DNA from: Maricaulis sp965242785
Lineage (GTDB): Bacteria; Pseudomonadota; Alphaproteobacteria; Caulobacterales; Maricaulaceae
Direction of reading: 5' to 3'
DNA: 64,000 nt
Assembly (NCBI GenBank): GCA_965242785.1
Contig: CBDETA010000004.1
Coordinates: forward strand, 248,001-312,000
In this document: one piece after another, positions 19,632 through 27,166 of the stretch
Numbering within the stretch: position 1 is the first letter of the stretch
Layout: each line of letters opens with the position of its first letter
Notes under the pieces: generated by a model
Database searches by the model: none
The model's input: only the letters and a program-made list of their open reading frames with translations
What the model was told of the DNA's origin: nothing
Program-made: the position numbers and the translations under genes

Positions 19632-19656
19632 GGAACCAACGGCTCATTCAGGCGTT
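19632..19656 (+). promoter_or_regulatory. EcfG (general stress sigma factor) promoter of phyR
   Basis: GGAAC at 19632-19636 and CGTT at 19653-19656 are spaced by 16 bp, an exact match to the alphaproteobacterial EcfG consensus. Transcription would start near 19663, leaving a leader of about 35 bases before phyR. Confidence 0.88.
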
Positions 19657-19696
19657 ATGTTCACCCCGGACTCCAGGCGACAGGGAAGCAGGAAAG

Positions 19697-20482
19697 ATGG
19701 CGTTGGCAGACACACTGAAGCTTCACATCCCCTATCTCAGGCGGCATGCCCGTCTGCTCACCGGCAGCCAGACCAGCGGCGATGCCGCCGTCAGGCACAC
19801 GCTGGAAGCCTTGGCGAAGGGCGAGCTGGTGCTCGATACCGCACTGTCCCGCCGGGCCGCGATCTATCAGGCTTTCCACGCCAGCTGGGAGCCACTGCCG
19901 CTGGCGACAAAACCGGGCAACGAGGCTCCGGAAGCCCGCCTTGCCCGCATTCCGAACCTGTCGCGCCGCGCCCTGCTGCTGACGGCGGTCGAGGGTTTTT
20001 CGTCCCAGGAGGCCGGGCACATCCTCGGGGTGAGCAGCGATGATGTCGAGCGACTGCTGGTGGCCGCCCAATCGGCGATCGAGACCGAATTGCTGACCCG
20101 CATCCTGATCATCGAGGACGAACCCATCGTCGCCCTGGACATCGAGGCCATCGTCAATGACAGCGGCCATGTCGTCACGGCGACAGCGCGGACCCGCAGC
20201 GAAGCCCTGGACCTGTTCCGCGCGACGCGCCCCGGCCTGGTGCTGGCGGATATCCAGCTGGCCGACAATTCCTCCGGCGTGGATGCCGTCGCCGACATCC
20301 TGGCCGAACAGGATGTGCCGGTGATCTTCATCACGGCCTTCCCGGAGCGCCTGCTGACGGGCGAAGGCACCGAACCGACCTATCTGATCACCAAGCCCTT
20401 CATGCCCGAAACCGTGTCGGCCACGATCAGCCAGGCCCTGTTCTTTGCGCCCGAGCGGCCCGCGCCCGCGGAACCGGCCTGA
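19697..20482 (+). CDS. phyR: PhyR: sigma-like anti-anti-sigma response regulator
   Basis: This 261-residue protein switches on the general stress response by partner switching: when phosphorylated, its sigma-like half binds NepR and frees EcfG. Residues 1-130 resemble an ECF sigma factor (region 4-like LSRRALLLTAVEGFSSQEAGHILGV, split here over the helix-turn-helix). Residues 135-255 form a receiver with acidic pocket E140/D141, phospho-acceptor D185 in LVLADIQ, Thr213 in VIFITAFPE and the KPF lysine near 235. The ATG at 19697 follows AGGAAAG. A frame reaching back to 19070 overlaps ecfG antisense and is not coding. It is transcribed from an exact EcfG promoter, so it is positively feedback-controlled. 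Confidence 0.96.
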   Translation: MALADTLKLHIPYLRRHARLLTGSQTSGDAAVRHTLEALAKGELVLDTALSRRAAIYQAFHASWEPLPLATKPGNEAPEARLARIPNLSRRALLLTAVEGFSSQEAGHILGVSSDDVERLLVAAQSAIETELLTRILIIEDEPIVALDIEAIVNDSGHVVTATARTRSEALDLFRATRPGLVLADIQLADNSSGVDAVADILAEQDVPVIFITAFPERLLTGEGTEPTYLITKPFMPETVSATISQALFFAPERPAPAEPA

Positions 20483-20537
20483 GCCGCACCGCCCCGGTCT
20501 GAACCGACCGAGGCCAGCTGAAGTCCTCGCAACAAGA

Positions 20538-20569
20538 ACCGCCCGCCTCCTGCTGGGGAGACGGGCGGT
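20538..20569. terminator. Hairpin between convergent phyR and the EF-hand gene
   Basis: ACCGCCCG pairs with CGGGCGGT around a 16-base loop that can itself pair (CTCC/GGAG). It has no clear T run in either direction, so a terminator role is likely but not certain. Confidence 0.55.
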
Positions 20570-20600
20570 CTGAAGGCGAGCCGTGTCTGGGGGGAGGCGG

Positions 20601-20900
20601 CTAGCGGCCCTGGGGATCCTCGATGGCTTCAGCCTCGTCGGTATCGTCATATTCGGTGCCGGGTTCCGGCTGTGCCATGGCCCAGACCTCGAACTCGGTC
20701 TGACTCAGCGCGCCATCATCATCATGGTCGAAGGTTTCGAAGTCGGCTTCGGTGACCTCCGGGGCCACGGCCTGCACTTCGGACAGGCTGATCGCGCCGC
20801 TGCCATCGGTGTCCACATCTTCGAATGAAGGCGCCGCAGCCAGAGCCGGAGCGGCCAGTCCCAGCACGGCCGTCGTGGCCAGCATGAGCTTGATGTTCAT
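20601..20900 (-). CDS. Small secreted EF-hand protein
   Basis: This 99-residue protein has a signal peptide (MNIKLMLATTAVLGLAAPALA) and two EF-hand calcium loops, DVDTDGSGAISLSEV at about residues 28-42 and DHDDDGALSQTEF at about 58-70. An acidic tail follows. The start at 20900 has CAGGAGA seven bases upstream; an in-frame extension to 21059 has no such site and no signal peptide. It is predicted to be periplasmic and to bind calcium. It lies between two general-stress elements, but no EcfG promoter precedes it. Function is unknown; no enzymatic domain is visible. Confidence 0.87.
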   Translation of the reverse strand: MNIKLMLATTAVLGLAAPALAAAPSFEDVDTDGSGAISLSEVQAVAPEVTEADFETFDHDDDGALSQTEFEVWAMAQPEPGTEYDDTDEAEAIEDPQGR

Positions 20901-21212
20901 CGGTTGTCTCCTGTGTTGTTCAACCAGACAGCCAATCGGCCATCCGCTCAAACAACGCAGGTTCCGGACATTCGATCCCTGTCGATCCGGGGCCATTTCG
21001 CGGCCATTTTGCGGCCGCATCAGGGCCGCTGCATCCCGCGCCCGGCGCGTTGGAACCATGCCGCGGGATGGCGCGTTTCTGGAGCAGAGTGCCGCATTTC
21101 GCGACTTTTTTCGCCGCCGGGACGATGAGCCAGTCGAGTTCCACTAGCCCGAGGCGTGTACTTCGCTATGCTGCGCTCTCCCAAAGGGGGAATGTGAGCA
21201 AGGAGAATTTCC
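20901..21212. promoter_or_regulatory. Intergenic control region between the EF-hand gene and the lipoprotein gene
   Basis: This 312-bp divergent gap contains the EcfG promoter at 21052-21077 in its plus-strand half and no convincing gene. In the minus half a GGAAC occurs near 20961 (complement), but without a CGTT at the right distance. The lipoprotein gene has AAGGAG before its start at 21213. Confidence 0.5.
21052..21077 (+). promoter_or_regulatory. EcfG promoter upstream of the acidic lipoprotein gene
   Basis: GGAAC at 21052-21056 and CGTT at 21074-21077 are separated by 17 bp, within the EcfG consensus range. Transcription would begin near 21084, with a leader of about 130 bases before the lipoprotein start at 21213. 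Confidence 0.75.
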
Positions 21213-21428
21213 ATGAAAGCAATGCATTGGATGGTTGCCCTGGGCGCAATCAGCCTCGCGGCGTGTTCCGATGGACCGGCCGAAAACGCGGGCGAGGAAG
21301 CGGATGCCGCCATCGAGGAAGTCACCGGTGAAGAAACCACGATGATGGAAGATGCCGGCGAGGCCATGGACGAAATGGCCGACGACGTCGAGGACGCTGT
21401 CGAAGACGCGACCGACGAGCCGCAATAA
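21213..21428 (+). CDS. Small acidic lipoprotein, candidate general stress response member
   Basis: The 71-residue product has a short lipoprotein signal with the lipobox LAAC (Cys19). The mature 53 residues are dominated by Glu, Asp and Ala, with very few positive charges, and are probably helical (for example EAMDEMADDVEDAVED). AAGGAG precedes the ATG. No known domain is recognised. An exact EcfG-type promoter 130 bp upstream and the closeness to phyR suggest stress induction. It would sit in the inner or outer membrane facing the periplasm. A role as a metal or cation buffer is only a guess from the charge. Confidence 0.8.
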   Translation: MKAMHWMVALGAISLAACSDGPAENAGEEADAAIEEVTGEETTMMEDAGEAMDEMADDVEDAVEDATDEPQ

Positions 21429-21458
21429 ACCTGCCTGGCTGGCTGCCCAACCGGCCGA

Positions 21459-22226
21459 TCAGCCGATCGGCCGTGCCAGCAGGGCGTTGACCCGGGACTC
21501 GAAGGCCCGGCCAACGCGCACTTCCGTGCCGTCATCCAGACGCAACGTCTTGCCGCCGGTGGCAGTGGCGCAGGTGCGGGCAATCCGGCGCAGATTGACG
21601 ATCGCCGAGCGGTGAACGCGGGCAAACTGGTGATCGTCAAGGCGCTTTTCCATCGAGCCCATGGTCGCGCGCATCAGCCACGACCGCGCTCCGGCGTGGA
21701 TGCGCACATAATCCCCTTCAGCCTCGACCCAGTCGATGCGCGCCTTCTCCAGGCGGACCCGGCCCGTCCGGTCGCGGATCCAGAGATCGGGATGGCGATC
21801 GCCGTCGTGGCCGCGCAGCGTGTGCACCAGCGCTTCGAGCTCCTCAGCCCGCGTCGTTGCATCCCGGCTTGCCATCTGCATCCGGGCCCGGCCGAGCGCT
21901 TCGTCCAGCCGCTCCATCTCCACCGGCTTGAGCAGGTAGTCGACCGCCGCGGCTTCAAAGGCCCGCACCGCGTGTGACTCATAGGCCGTCACGAAGATGA
22001 TTTCCGGACGCGTCCCCTGCGCCAGCAGGCTGGCGACATCAAACCCGTCCAGCTGCGGCATCTGGATGTCGAGAAACACGAGATCCGGCGTCAGCTCCTG
22101 GGCCGCGCGTACCGCGGCCTGACCGTCGCGCACGGCCGCCACGACCTCGACCCAAGGACGGCGAGACAAGAGGATTTCCAGCCGGCGCAGGGCCAGGGGC
22201 TCATCATCCACCAACAATACGCGCAT
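21459..22226 (-). CDS. LytTR-family response regulator
   Basis: The 255-residue protein has an N-terminal receiver with DDEP at residues 7-10 and phospho-acceptor Asp53 in VFLDIQMPQLDG. A C-terminal LytTR DNA-binding domain occupies about residues 150-250 (VDWVEAEGDYVRIH, LDDHQFARVHRSAIVNL, VGRAFESRV). AAGGA lies six bases before the ATG. It overlaps the end of the upstream histidine kinase gene by 23 bp and is surely its partner. Regulators of this group bind direct repeats about ten bases apart. The target could be the neighbouring TonB receptor, whose promoter region has two GTTTCACAGC copies, but this is unproven. Confidence 0.93.
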   Translation of the reverse strand: MRVLLVDDEPLALRRLEILLSRRPWVEVVAAVRDGQAAVRAAQELTPDLVFLDIQMPQLDGFDVASLLAQGTRPEIIFVTAYESHAVRAFEAAAVDYLLKPVEMERLDEALGRARMQMASRDATTRAEELEALVHTLRGHDGDRHPDLWIRDRTGRVRLEKARIDWVEAEGDYVRIHAGARSWLMRATMGSMEKRLDDHQFARVHRSAIVNLRRIARTCATATGGKTLRLDDGTEVRVGRAFESRVNALLARPIG

Positions 22227-23883
22227 CGCTATCCTTTCCGGCTTGTTGCCCCCCGGCCAACTCCAGTGGAAGTTCCATCGTCACGGCGAAACCCGTTCCC
22301 TGCGGGCGTGCCTGCATGCTCGCCTCATCGCCGTACAGCACCGACAAGCGCGAGCGGATATTGGCCAGTCCCACACCGGCCCCGGTGCCGGCCTTGGCCG
22401 GTGACAAGCCCGCGCCGCTGTCGCGCACTTCAAGACGAAGCCTTCCCGGCTCCGGGGAACCGGCCTCCACCTCGATCCGCACCGGGTCGCTGGTCCGGGC
22501 CACGGCATACTTCACCGCATTCTCCAGCAGCGGCTGCAGGATCAGGGTCGGTACCAGCGCCGCCTGCACGGCCGGATCAATGCGGATATCCACTTCCAGG
22601 CGCTCGGCAAAACGGGTCTGCTCGATATCGAGATAGAGTTTCTGCGCCTCGATCTCCTGATGCAGGGGCAACCGGTCATCCGGTGCCACGTCCAGGGTGA
22701 AGCGCAGGAAGCGCGACAGGCGCGTCAGCATCATGTCCGCATCGGCATTGCGATTGTCCAGCAGCAGCGTGGAGATGGCGTTGAGCGTGTTGAACAGGAA
22801 ATGCGGATTGAGCTGGAAGCGCAGCATTTTCAGCTGGCTTTCCTGGGCCAGCATCACCGAATTGTAGAGCTGCCGCTCCTGGGTGCGCAGACGCCGAGCA
22901 GCATCCAGCGCCAGATAGAAGCCGGCCCAGCCAACGAAGACCGGGAAATTCAGGAAGAACCAGCGCGGGCCGACCTCCAGCAACAGGCTGAACCCGGTAT
23001 CGATCGGCTCGCCATTGCTCAAGGGCGCGTCGACAGGGAAGATGACGAAATATCCCACCCAGATCGCGGTGACATAGCCCGCGGTCAGCAGCACCGCCCC
23101 GCCGAGGGCCAGCGCCGCGCGTCGATAGAGCGGCCAGCGCCGACTGGGCCGCAGCACCCAGTAGTGCATCGCCGCCGTCATGATCAGGCCGCCGCTCTCG
23201 GCGACTCCCAGTCGCCAGGTATTCAGCGCGCTTTCGCCGGAATTGATCGCATTGGCCGAGGAGAACACGAACATCGCGATCCAGAACACGCCCTGGAAAG
23301 TCCAGAACCAGCGCGGATTGAGGCCCGACACCGCCTCGTCCTGTCCCAGCATGGCGGTGCGCAGCGCATGATAGCGCTCGGTCTCGGCCTGTTCGGCGGC
23401 GGCAGCCGGACGATCCTGGTCCAGCAGGAGAAAGAATCCGGCATGCGCGATGAAGATCCAGTAGTGCTTGAACATCATCTGCAGCACATGAATGCCCGCA
23501 GCGACGCCGTAGAGCCGGTCCGGCCGCATCGGAGCGATGAGAAAGGCGGCCAGTCCGGCATAGATCGTCACCGCCACCAGCGAGAGCGCCGCCGCCAGCA
23601 CCAGGCGAGACGGGGCGCTCCAGTTGCGCACTTCCGCCAGCCTCCAGGCGATGCCGATCGACAACAGCGCCCCGATCACATCGGCCAGGATGAAGCGCCA
23701 GAAGATGTCGAGATGGGCGCTGACAGGCTCCCAGTTGGCGGCCAGGGACAGGGCCGAGAACGTGCCCCAGAATCCGAAGGCCAGGGCCGCCACGGTGATC
23801 GGCCCCACCGACCGGTCGGATCGGGCCGGCGTCCAACCGCGGCGGGACATCGGGGTCCGAGGCAGATGCGCATCATACGTCAT
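22204..23883 (-). CDS. LytS-type (His_kinase PF06580) sensor histidine kinase
   Basis: This 559-residue membrane kinase carries some seven or eight hydrophobic segments in the first 330 residues. These are followed by the kinase core with QLNPHFLFNTLNAIS (phospho-histidine near residue 360), an N-box-like LQPLLENAVKYAV and the glycine box DSGAGLSPAKAGTGAGVGLANI. It phosphorylates the LytTR regulator encoded downstream with a 23-bp overlap. The start at 23883 has no strong ribosome site, and ATG 23850 (MSRRGW) is an alternative. The long membrane sensor has no domain I can name; two central helices flank a loop near residues 265-290 that may face the periplasm. Confidence 0.92.
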   Translation of the reverse strand: MTYDAHLPRTPMSRRGWTPARSDRSVGPITVAALAFGFWGTFSALSLAANWEPVSAHLDIFWRFILADVIGALLSIGIAWRLAEVRNWSAPSRLVLAAALSLVAVTIYAGLAAFLIAPMRPDRLYGVAAGIHVLQMMFKHYWIFIAHAGFFLLLDQDRPAAAAEQAETERYHALRTAMLGQDEAVSGLNPRWFWTFQGVFWIAMFVFSSANAINSGESALNTWRLGVAESGGLIMTAAMHYWVLRPSRRWPLYRRAALALGGAVLLTAGYVTAIWVGYFVIFPVDAPLSNGEPIDTGFSLLLEVGPRWFFLNFPVFVGWAGFYLALDAARRLRTQERQLYNSVMLAQESQLKMLRFQLNPHFLFNTLNAISTLLLDNRNADADMMLTRLSRFLRFTLDVAPDDRLPLHQEIEAQKLYLDIEQTRFAERLEVDIRIDPAVQAALVPTLILQPLLENAVKYAVARTSDPVRIEVEAGSPEPGRLRLEVRDSGAGLSPAKAGTGAGVGLANIRSRLSVLYGDEASMQARPQGTGFAVTMELPLELAGGQQAGKDSDARIVGG

Positions 23884-24033
23884 GAGCCGAGTATAGGACG
23901 AGCGCCCCGGGGGCGGGAAATCGCAGACCAGGCACTTTGTCGTGAGTTTCCCGCCGTTCGTCGCAGGGTTTCACAGCACTCGTCGGCGCCAAGCCCGCTC
24001 ATCGCGTTTCACAGCCAGATCAACGCTTTGGCC

Positions 24034-24052
24034 GCGAAGTGTGTGACTTCGC
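24034..24052. promoter_or_regulatory. Inverted repeat upstream of the second TonB receptor gene
   Basis: GCGAAGT-GTGTG-ACTTCGC is a perfect 7-bp inverted repeat with a five-base centre, 86 bp upstream of the receptor start. Two direct copies of GTTTCACAGC lie just before it at 23968-23977 and 24006-24015, 38 bp apart. Either could be a regulator site. The 254-bp gap otherwise holds nothing recognisable. Confidence 0.4.
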
Positions 24053-24137
24053 CATGACAGCGTGTGCCTGACGAGCGGGGGGACCGCGCGTCGACAGCGC
24101 CTGTGCGCTGATCACATCCAACGAAAACGAGGGAAAT

Positions 24138-27107
24138 ATGAGCCGCGATAAGAAGTCACCCCTGTCCCTGCGGGGCGCCCTGATGACGGGTGTCGCCTTC
24201 GCCGGGCTGAGCCTGGCGGGACTGGCCCCGGCGCAGGCGCAGGACAATGACGTGGTCATTGTCACCGGCACCCGCATCCAGTCACCCAATGTGGTGTCCT
24301 CCAGCCCGGTCCAGTCGGTTGATGAGGTAGAGCTGGAATTCCAGCAGGAAGCCAATATCGAACGCGTGTTCCGCAACCTGCCCGCCACCATTCCCGGCGA
24401 CGGCCAGAACGTGAACAACGGCACGGCCGGTGCCGCCTCCATCAACCTGCGCGGCCTGGGCACCAACCGCTCGCTCGTGCTGGTCGACGGCAAGCGCCTC
24501 ACGCCCTATGCCCTGACCGGTATTGTCGACACCCAGACCATCCCGACCAACATGATCGAGCGCATCGATGTGGTCACCGGCGGCGCGTCGGCAGTGTACG
24601 GTTCAGACGCCATGTCGGGTGCCGTGAACTTCATCCTCAAGGATGATTTCGAGGGGGTGGAGATCAGCTATGAGGGCCGCGCCTCGGAACAGTCCGACGG
24701 CGAGCAGCACAGCGTGTCCGTCCTGCTGGGTACCAATCTGAACGATGGCAGCGGCAATGTGACCGCCAGCCTGGGCTATACCCAGCGCTTCGGCGTCCAG
24801 TTCGGTGACCGGCCCTTCGGTGCTGTGGGCGTGTCTTCCACCAATGGCTCCGGCCTGGGCGGCTCACCGGTCCTGCCGCAGGAACCGGACTGCCAGAGCC
24901 CGGGCGGCGTCGATGAGACCGCCTCCGGTTCCACCACCGCCATCCCGACCGCGCTGGACCTGCCGGGCCTGACACTGCAAATCCGCGATGACGGTTCGCT
25001 AGGCCCGCGGTGCTCGCGCTTCAACTTCAACCCGTTCAACTATTACCAGACCCCGCAGGAGCGGTTTAACCTGGACGTGAACGGCCGCTATGAGATCAAC
25101 CGGCATTTCGAATTCTACGGCCGCGGCAATTTCACCTCGACCAATGTGACCCAGCAGGTCGCGCCGTCCGGCGTGTTCGGCAATGTGTTCGAAGTCCCGC
25201 TGATGAACCCCTTCCTGACGGCTCAGGCCCGTCAGGCGATCATCGACCAGGTCAATGCCTTCGCCACCGGTGCGGGTCTGAGTGTGTTTGATCCGGTCAC
25301 CGGTGCGATCGACAACAACAATAATGGTGTCTTCGATCTTGCCGACTCGATCGACGTTCCGATCCGCCGCCGCACGCTCGAACTGGGCACGCGTTCCGAA
25401 GCCTTCGACGCCAACCAGTTCCACTTCGTGCTCGGTCTGCGCGGTGACTTCCTCGGCGACTGGACCTACGACCTGTCCTTCCAGCACGGCGAGTCCGACC
25501 GGACCCGCGTGCGCGCCGGCTATACCAATGTCACCAATATCGCGACAGCCCTGAACACGGTCGATCCCAATACCTGCATCACGCCGAACGGCGATGTCGG
25601 TCCGTCGACCTGTGTGCCGCTGGATCTGTTCTCGACCGGTTTCGGCTCGATCACGCCGGCGATGGCGGGCTTCTCCTCGGTGACGGCCCTGCTGCAGGAA
25701 AAGACAACGCAGAACATCCTCTCGGCCTCGGTCAGCGGTCCGGTGAGCGGCTGGCAATCGCCCTGGGCCGACAGCCCGGTGGAATCCGCCTTTGGCGTGG
25801 AATACCGCGAGGAGCGGGCCTCCTCCCTGCCCGATGACTGCCTGCAGACGCCTCCGACCAGCTGTCAGGGTGGTGCCGGCGGCAATATCCTGCCGGTCTC
25901 CGGTGGCTATGACGTCTATGAGGCCTTCGGGGAGATGTTCGTCCCGCTGGTGTCCGGACGCCCGGGCTTTGAGGATCTCAATTTCGAGCTCGGCTACCGC
26001 CTCTCCGACTTCTCCCTATCCGGCCAGTCCGCGACCTGGAAGGCGGGTGTGAACTGGTCACCGGTGGAGAGCCTGCGGTTCCGCGCCATGCTGCAGCAGG
26101 CCAACCGCGCACCGAACGTGTCCGAACTGTTCAGCCCGGTCACGACCGGCCTGTCCAACGCCACGTTCGATCCGTGCTCCAACGGCAACCCCAATCCGAT
26201 CGATGCCACGCTGCGGGCGTTGTGCGAAAGCACGGGCGTTCCGGCCGCGCTGGTCGGCGTGGTCGGCGATATCGTCGCCGGTCAGGTCAACCAGTTCTCC
26301 GGCACGCAGCCGACCGCGCTGCCGAACCCGGAAACGGCCAATACGCTGACCCTGGGCTTTGTCTGGTCGCCGTCGCTGAACATCGACGGCATGACGGATC
26401 CGGTGATCTCGGTCGACTATTACGACATCGAGATCGAGGACTTCATCGGCACCTTCTCGGGCCAGGAAGCCATGGACGCCTGCTATGTCCTGGCTGATCC
26501 GGCTGCCTGCGCCGGCATCGTCCGCATCAACGGCTCTCTGGCCACCTCCGGCGCCGGCCTGCCGGGCTTCAACACCAACCTCGCCTTCCGCCGGGCCGAG
26601 GGTGTGGAAATCAGCGCCAATACGGGCTGGGATCTGGGCCGCTGGGGCATGATCGATGCCTCGGTGAATGCCAACTACTACCTGACGAACGAGCTGCAAT
26701 CGGCTCCGTTCTCGCCGGTGGTGGATTGCAATGGATTCTACGGCACCACCTGTGACCCGGTCCCGCAATTGCGCATCGCGCAACGCACCTCCTGGTCGCT
26801 GGGTAATGTGGAACTGTCCTATCTCTGGCGCCACCTGTCCGGCGTCGAGGCCCAGACCACGGAAGCCGCAAACCTGTTCCCGGCCTTCCGCGAGATCGAT
26901 GCCTACAACTACATCGACATCACGGGTGCCTACACGGTGAACGACCATGTCCGCTTCATCGCCACGGTCGACAATATCTTTGACGAAGATCCGCCGGTCA
27001 TCGGCAACAACACCGGCACCACGGCCTTCAACTCGGGCAATACGTATCCGAGCCTCTACGACGTGCTCGGGCGGGTCTATACGGTGGGCGTGACGGTCAA
27101 CTTCTAG
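24138..27107 (+). CDS. TonB-dependent outer-membrane receptor
   Basis: The 989-residue receptor has a signal peptide ending near ALAPAQAQ (residue 34), a TonB-box-like DVVIVTGTRI, and a plug domain with INLRGLGTNRSLVLVDGKRL and GGASAVYGSDAMSGAVNF. The barrel ends in VNF, with terminal phenylalanine. GAGGGAAAT precedes the ATG. It resembles the Caulobacter/Sphingomonas receptor group with paired cysteines in long extracellular loops (for example CQSPGG, TCITPNGDVGPSTC). It is a one-gene unit with its own terminator, convergent with the halogenase operon. The substrate is unknown; the adjacent LytS/LytTR pair is a candidate regulator. Confidence 0.94.
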   Translation: MSRDKKSPLSLRGALMTGVAFAGLSLAGLAPAQAQDNDVVIVTGTRIQSPNVVSSSPVQSVDEVELEFQQEANIERVFRNLPATIPGDGQNVNNGTAGAASINLRGLGTNRSLVLVDGKRLTPYALTGIVDTQTIPTNMIERIDVVTGGASAVYGSDAMSGAVNFILKDDFEGVEISYEGRASEQSDGEQHSVSVLLGTNLNDGSGNVTASLGYTQRFGVQFGDRPFGAVGVSSTNGSGLGGSPVLPQEPDCQSPGGVDETASGSTTAIPTALDLPGLTLQIRDDGSLGPRCSRFNFNPFNYYQTPQERFNLDVNGRYEINRHFEFYGRGNFTSTNVTQQVAPSGVFGNVFEVPLMNPFLTAQARQAIIDQVNAFATGAGLSVFDPVTGAIDNNNNGVFDLADSIDVPIRRRTLELGTRSEAFDANQFHFVLGLRGDFLGDWTYDLSFQHGESDRTRVRAGYTNVTNIATALNTVDPNTCITPNGDVGPSTCVPLDLFSTGFGSITPAMAGFSSVTALLQEKTTQNILSASVSGPVSGWQSPWADSPVESAFGVEYREERASSLPDDCLQTPPTSCQGGAGGNILPVSGGYDVYEAFGEMFVPLVSGRPGFEDLNFELGYRLSDFSLSGQSATWKAGVNWSPVESLRFRAMLQQANRAPNVSELFSPVTTGLSNATFDPCSNGNPNPIDATLRALCESTGVPAALVGVVGDIVAGQVNQFSGTQPTALPNPETANTLTLGFVWSPSLNIDGMTDPVISVDYYDIEIEDFIGTFSGQEAMDACYVLADPAACAGIVRINGSLATSGAGLPGFNTNLAFRRAEGVEISANTGWDLGRWGMIDASVNANYYLTNELQSAPFSPVVDCNGFYGTTCDPVPQLRIAQRTSWSLGNVELSYLWRHLSGVEAQTTEAANLFPAFREIDAYNYIDITGAYTVNDHVRFIATVDNIFDEDPPVIGNNTGTTAFNSGNTYPSLYDVLGRVYTVGVTVNF

Positions 27108-27133
27108 GCCCCTACCGGCCTATGTCCCATCAG

Positions 27134-27164
27134 CGGCGGCCCGCGCAGTCGGGCCGCCGTTTCT
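27134..27164 (+). terminator. Intrinsic terminator after the TonB receptor gene
   Basis: CGGCGGCCCG and CGGGCCGCCG pair around a six-base loop and are followed by TTTCTTTT. Direction is plus only. Confidence 0.9.
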
Positions 27165-27166
27165 TT

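Noticed and set aside
20955..20970. EcfG site in front of the EF-hand gene
   Set aside because: GGAAC is present on the minus strand but the CGTT lies two bases after it instead of 16-17.
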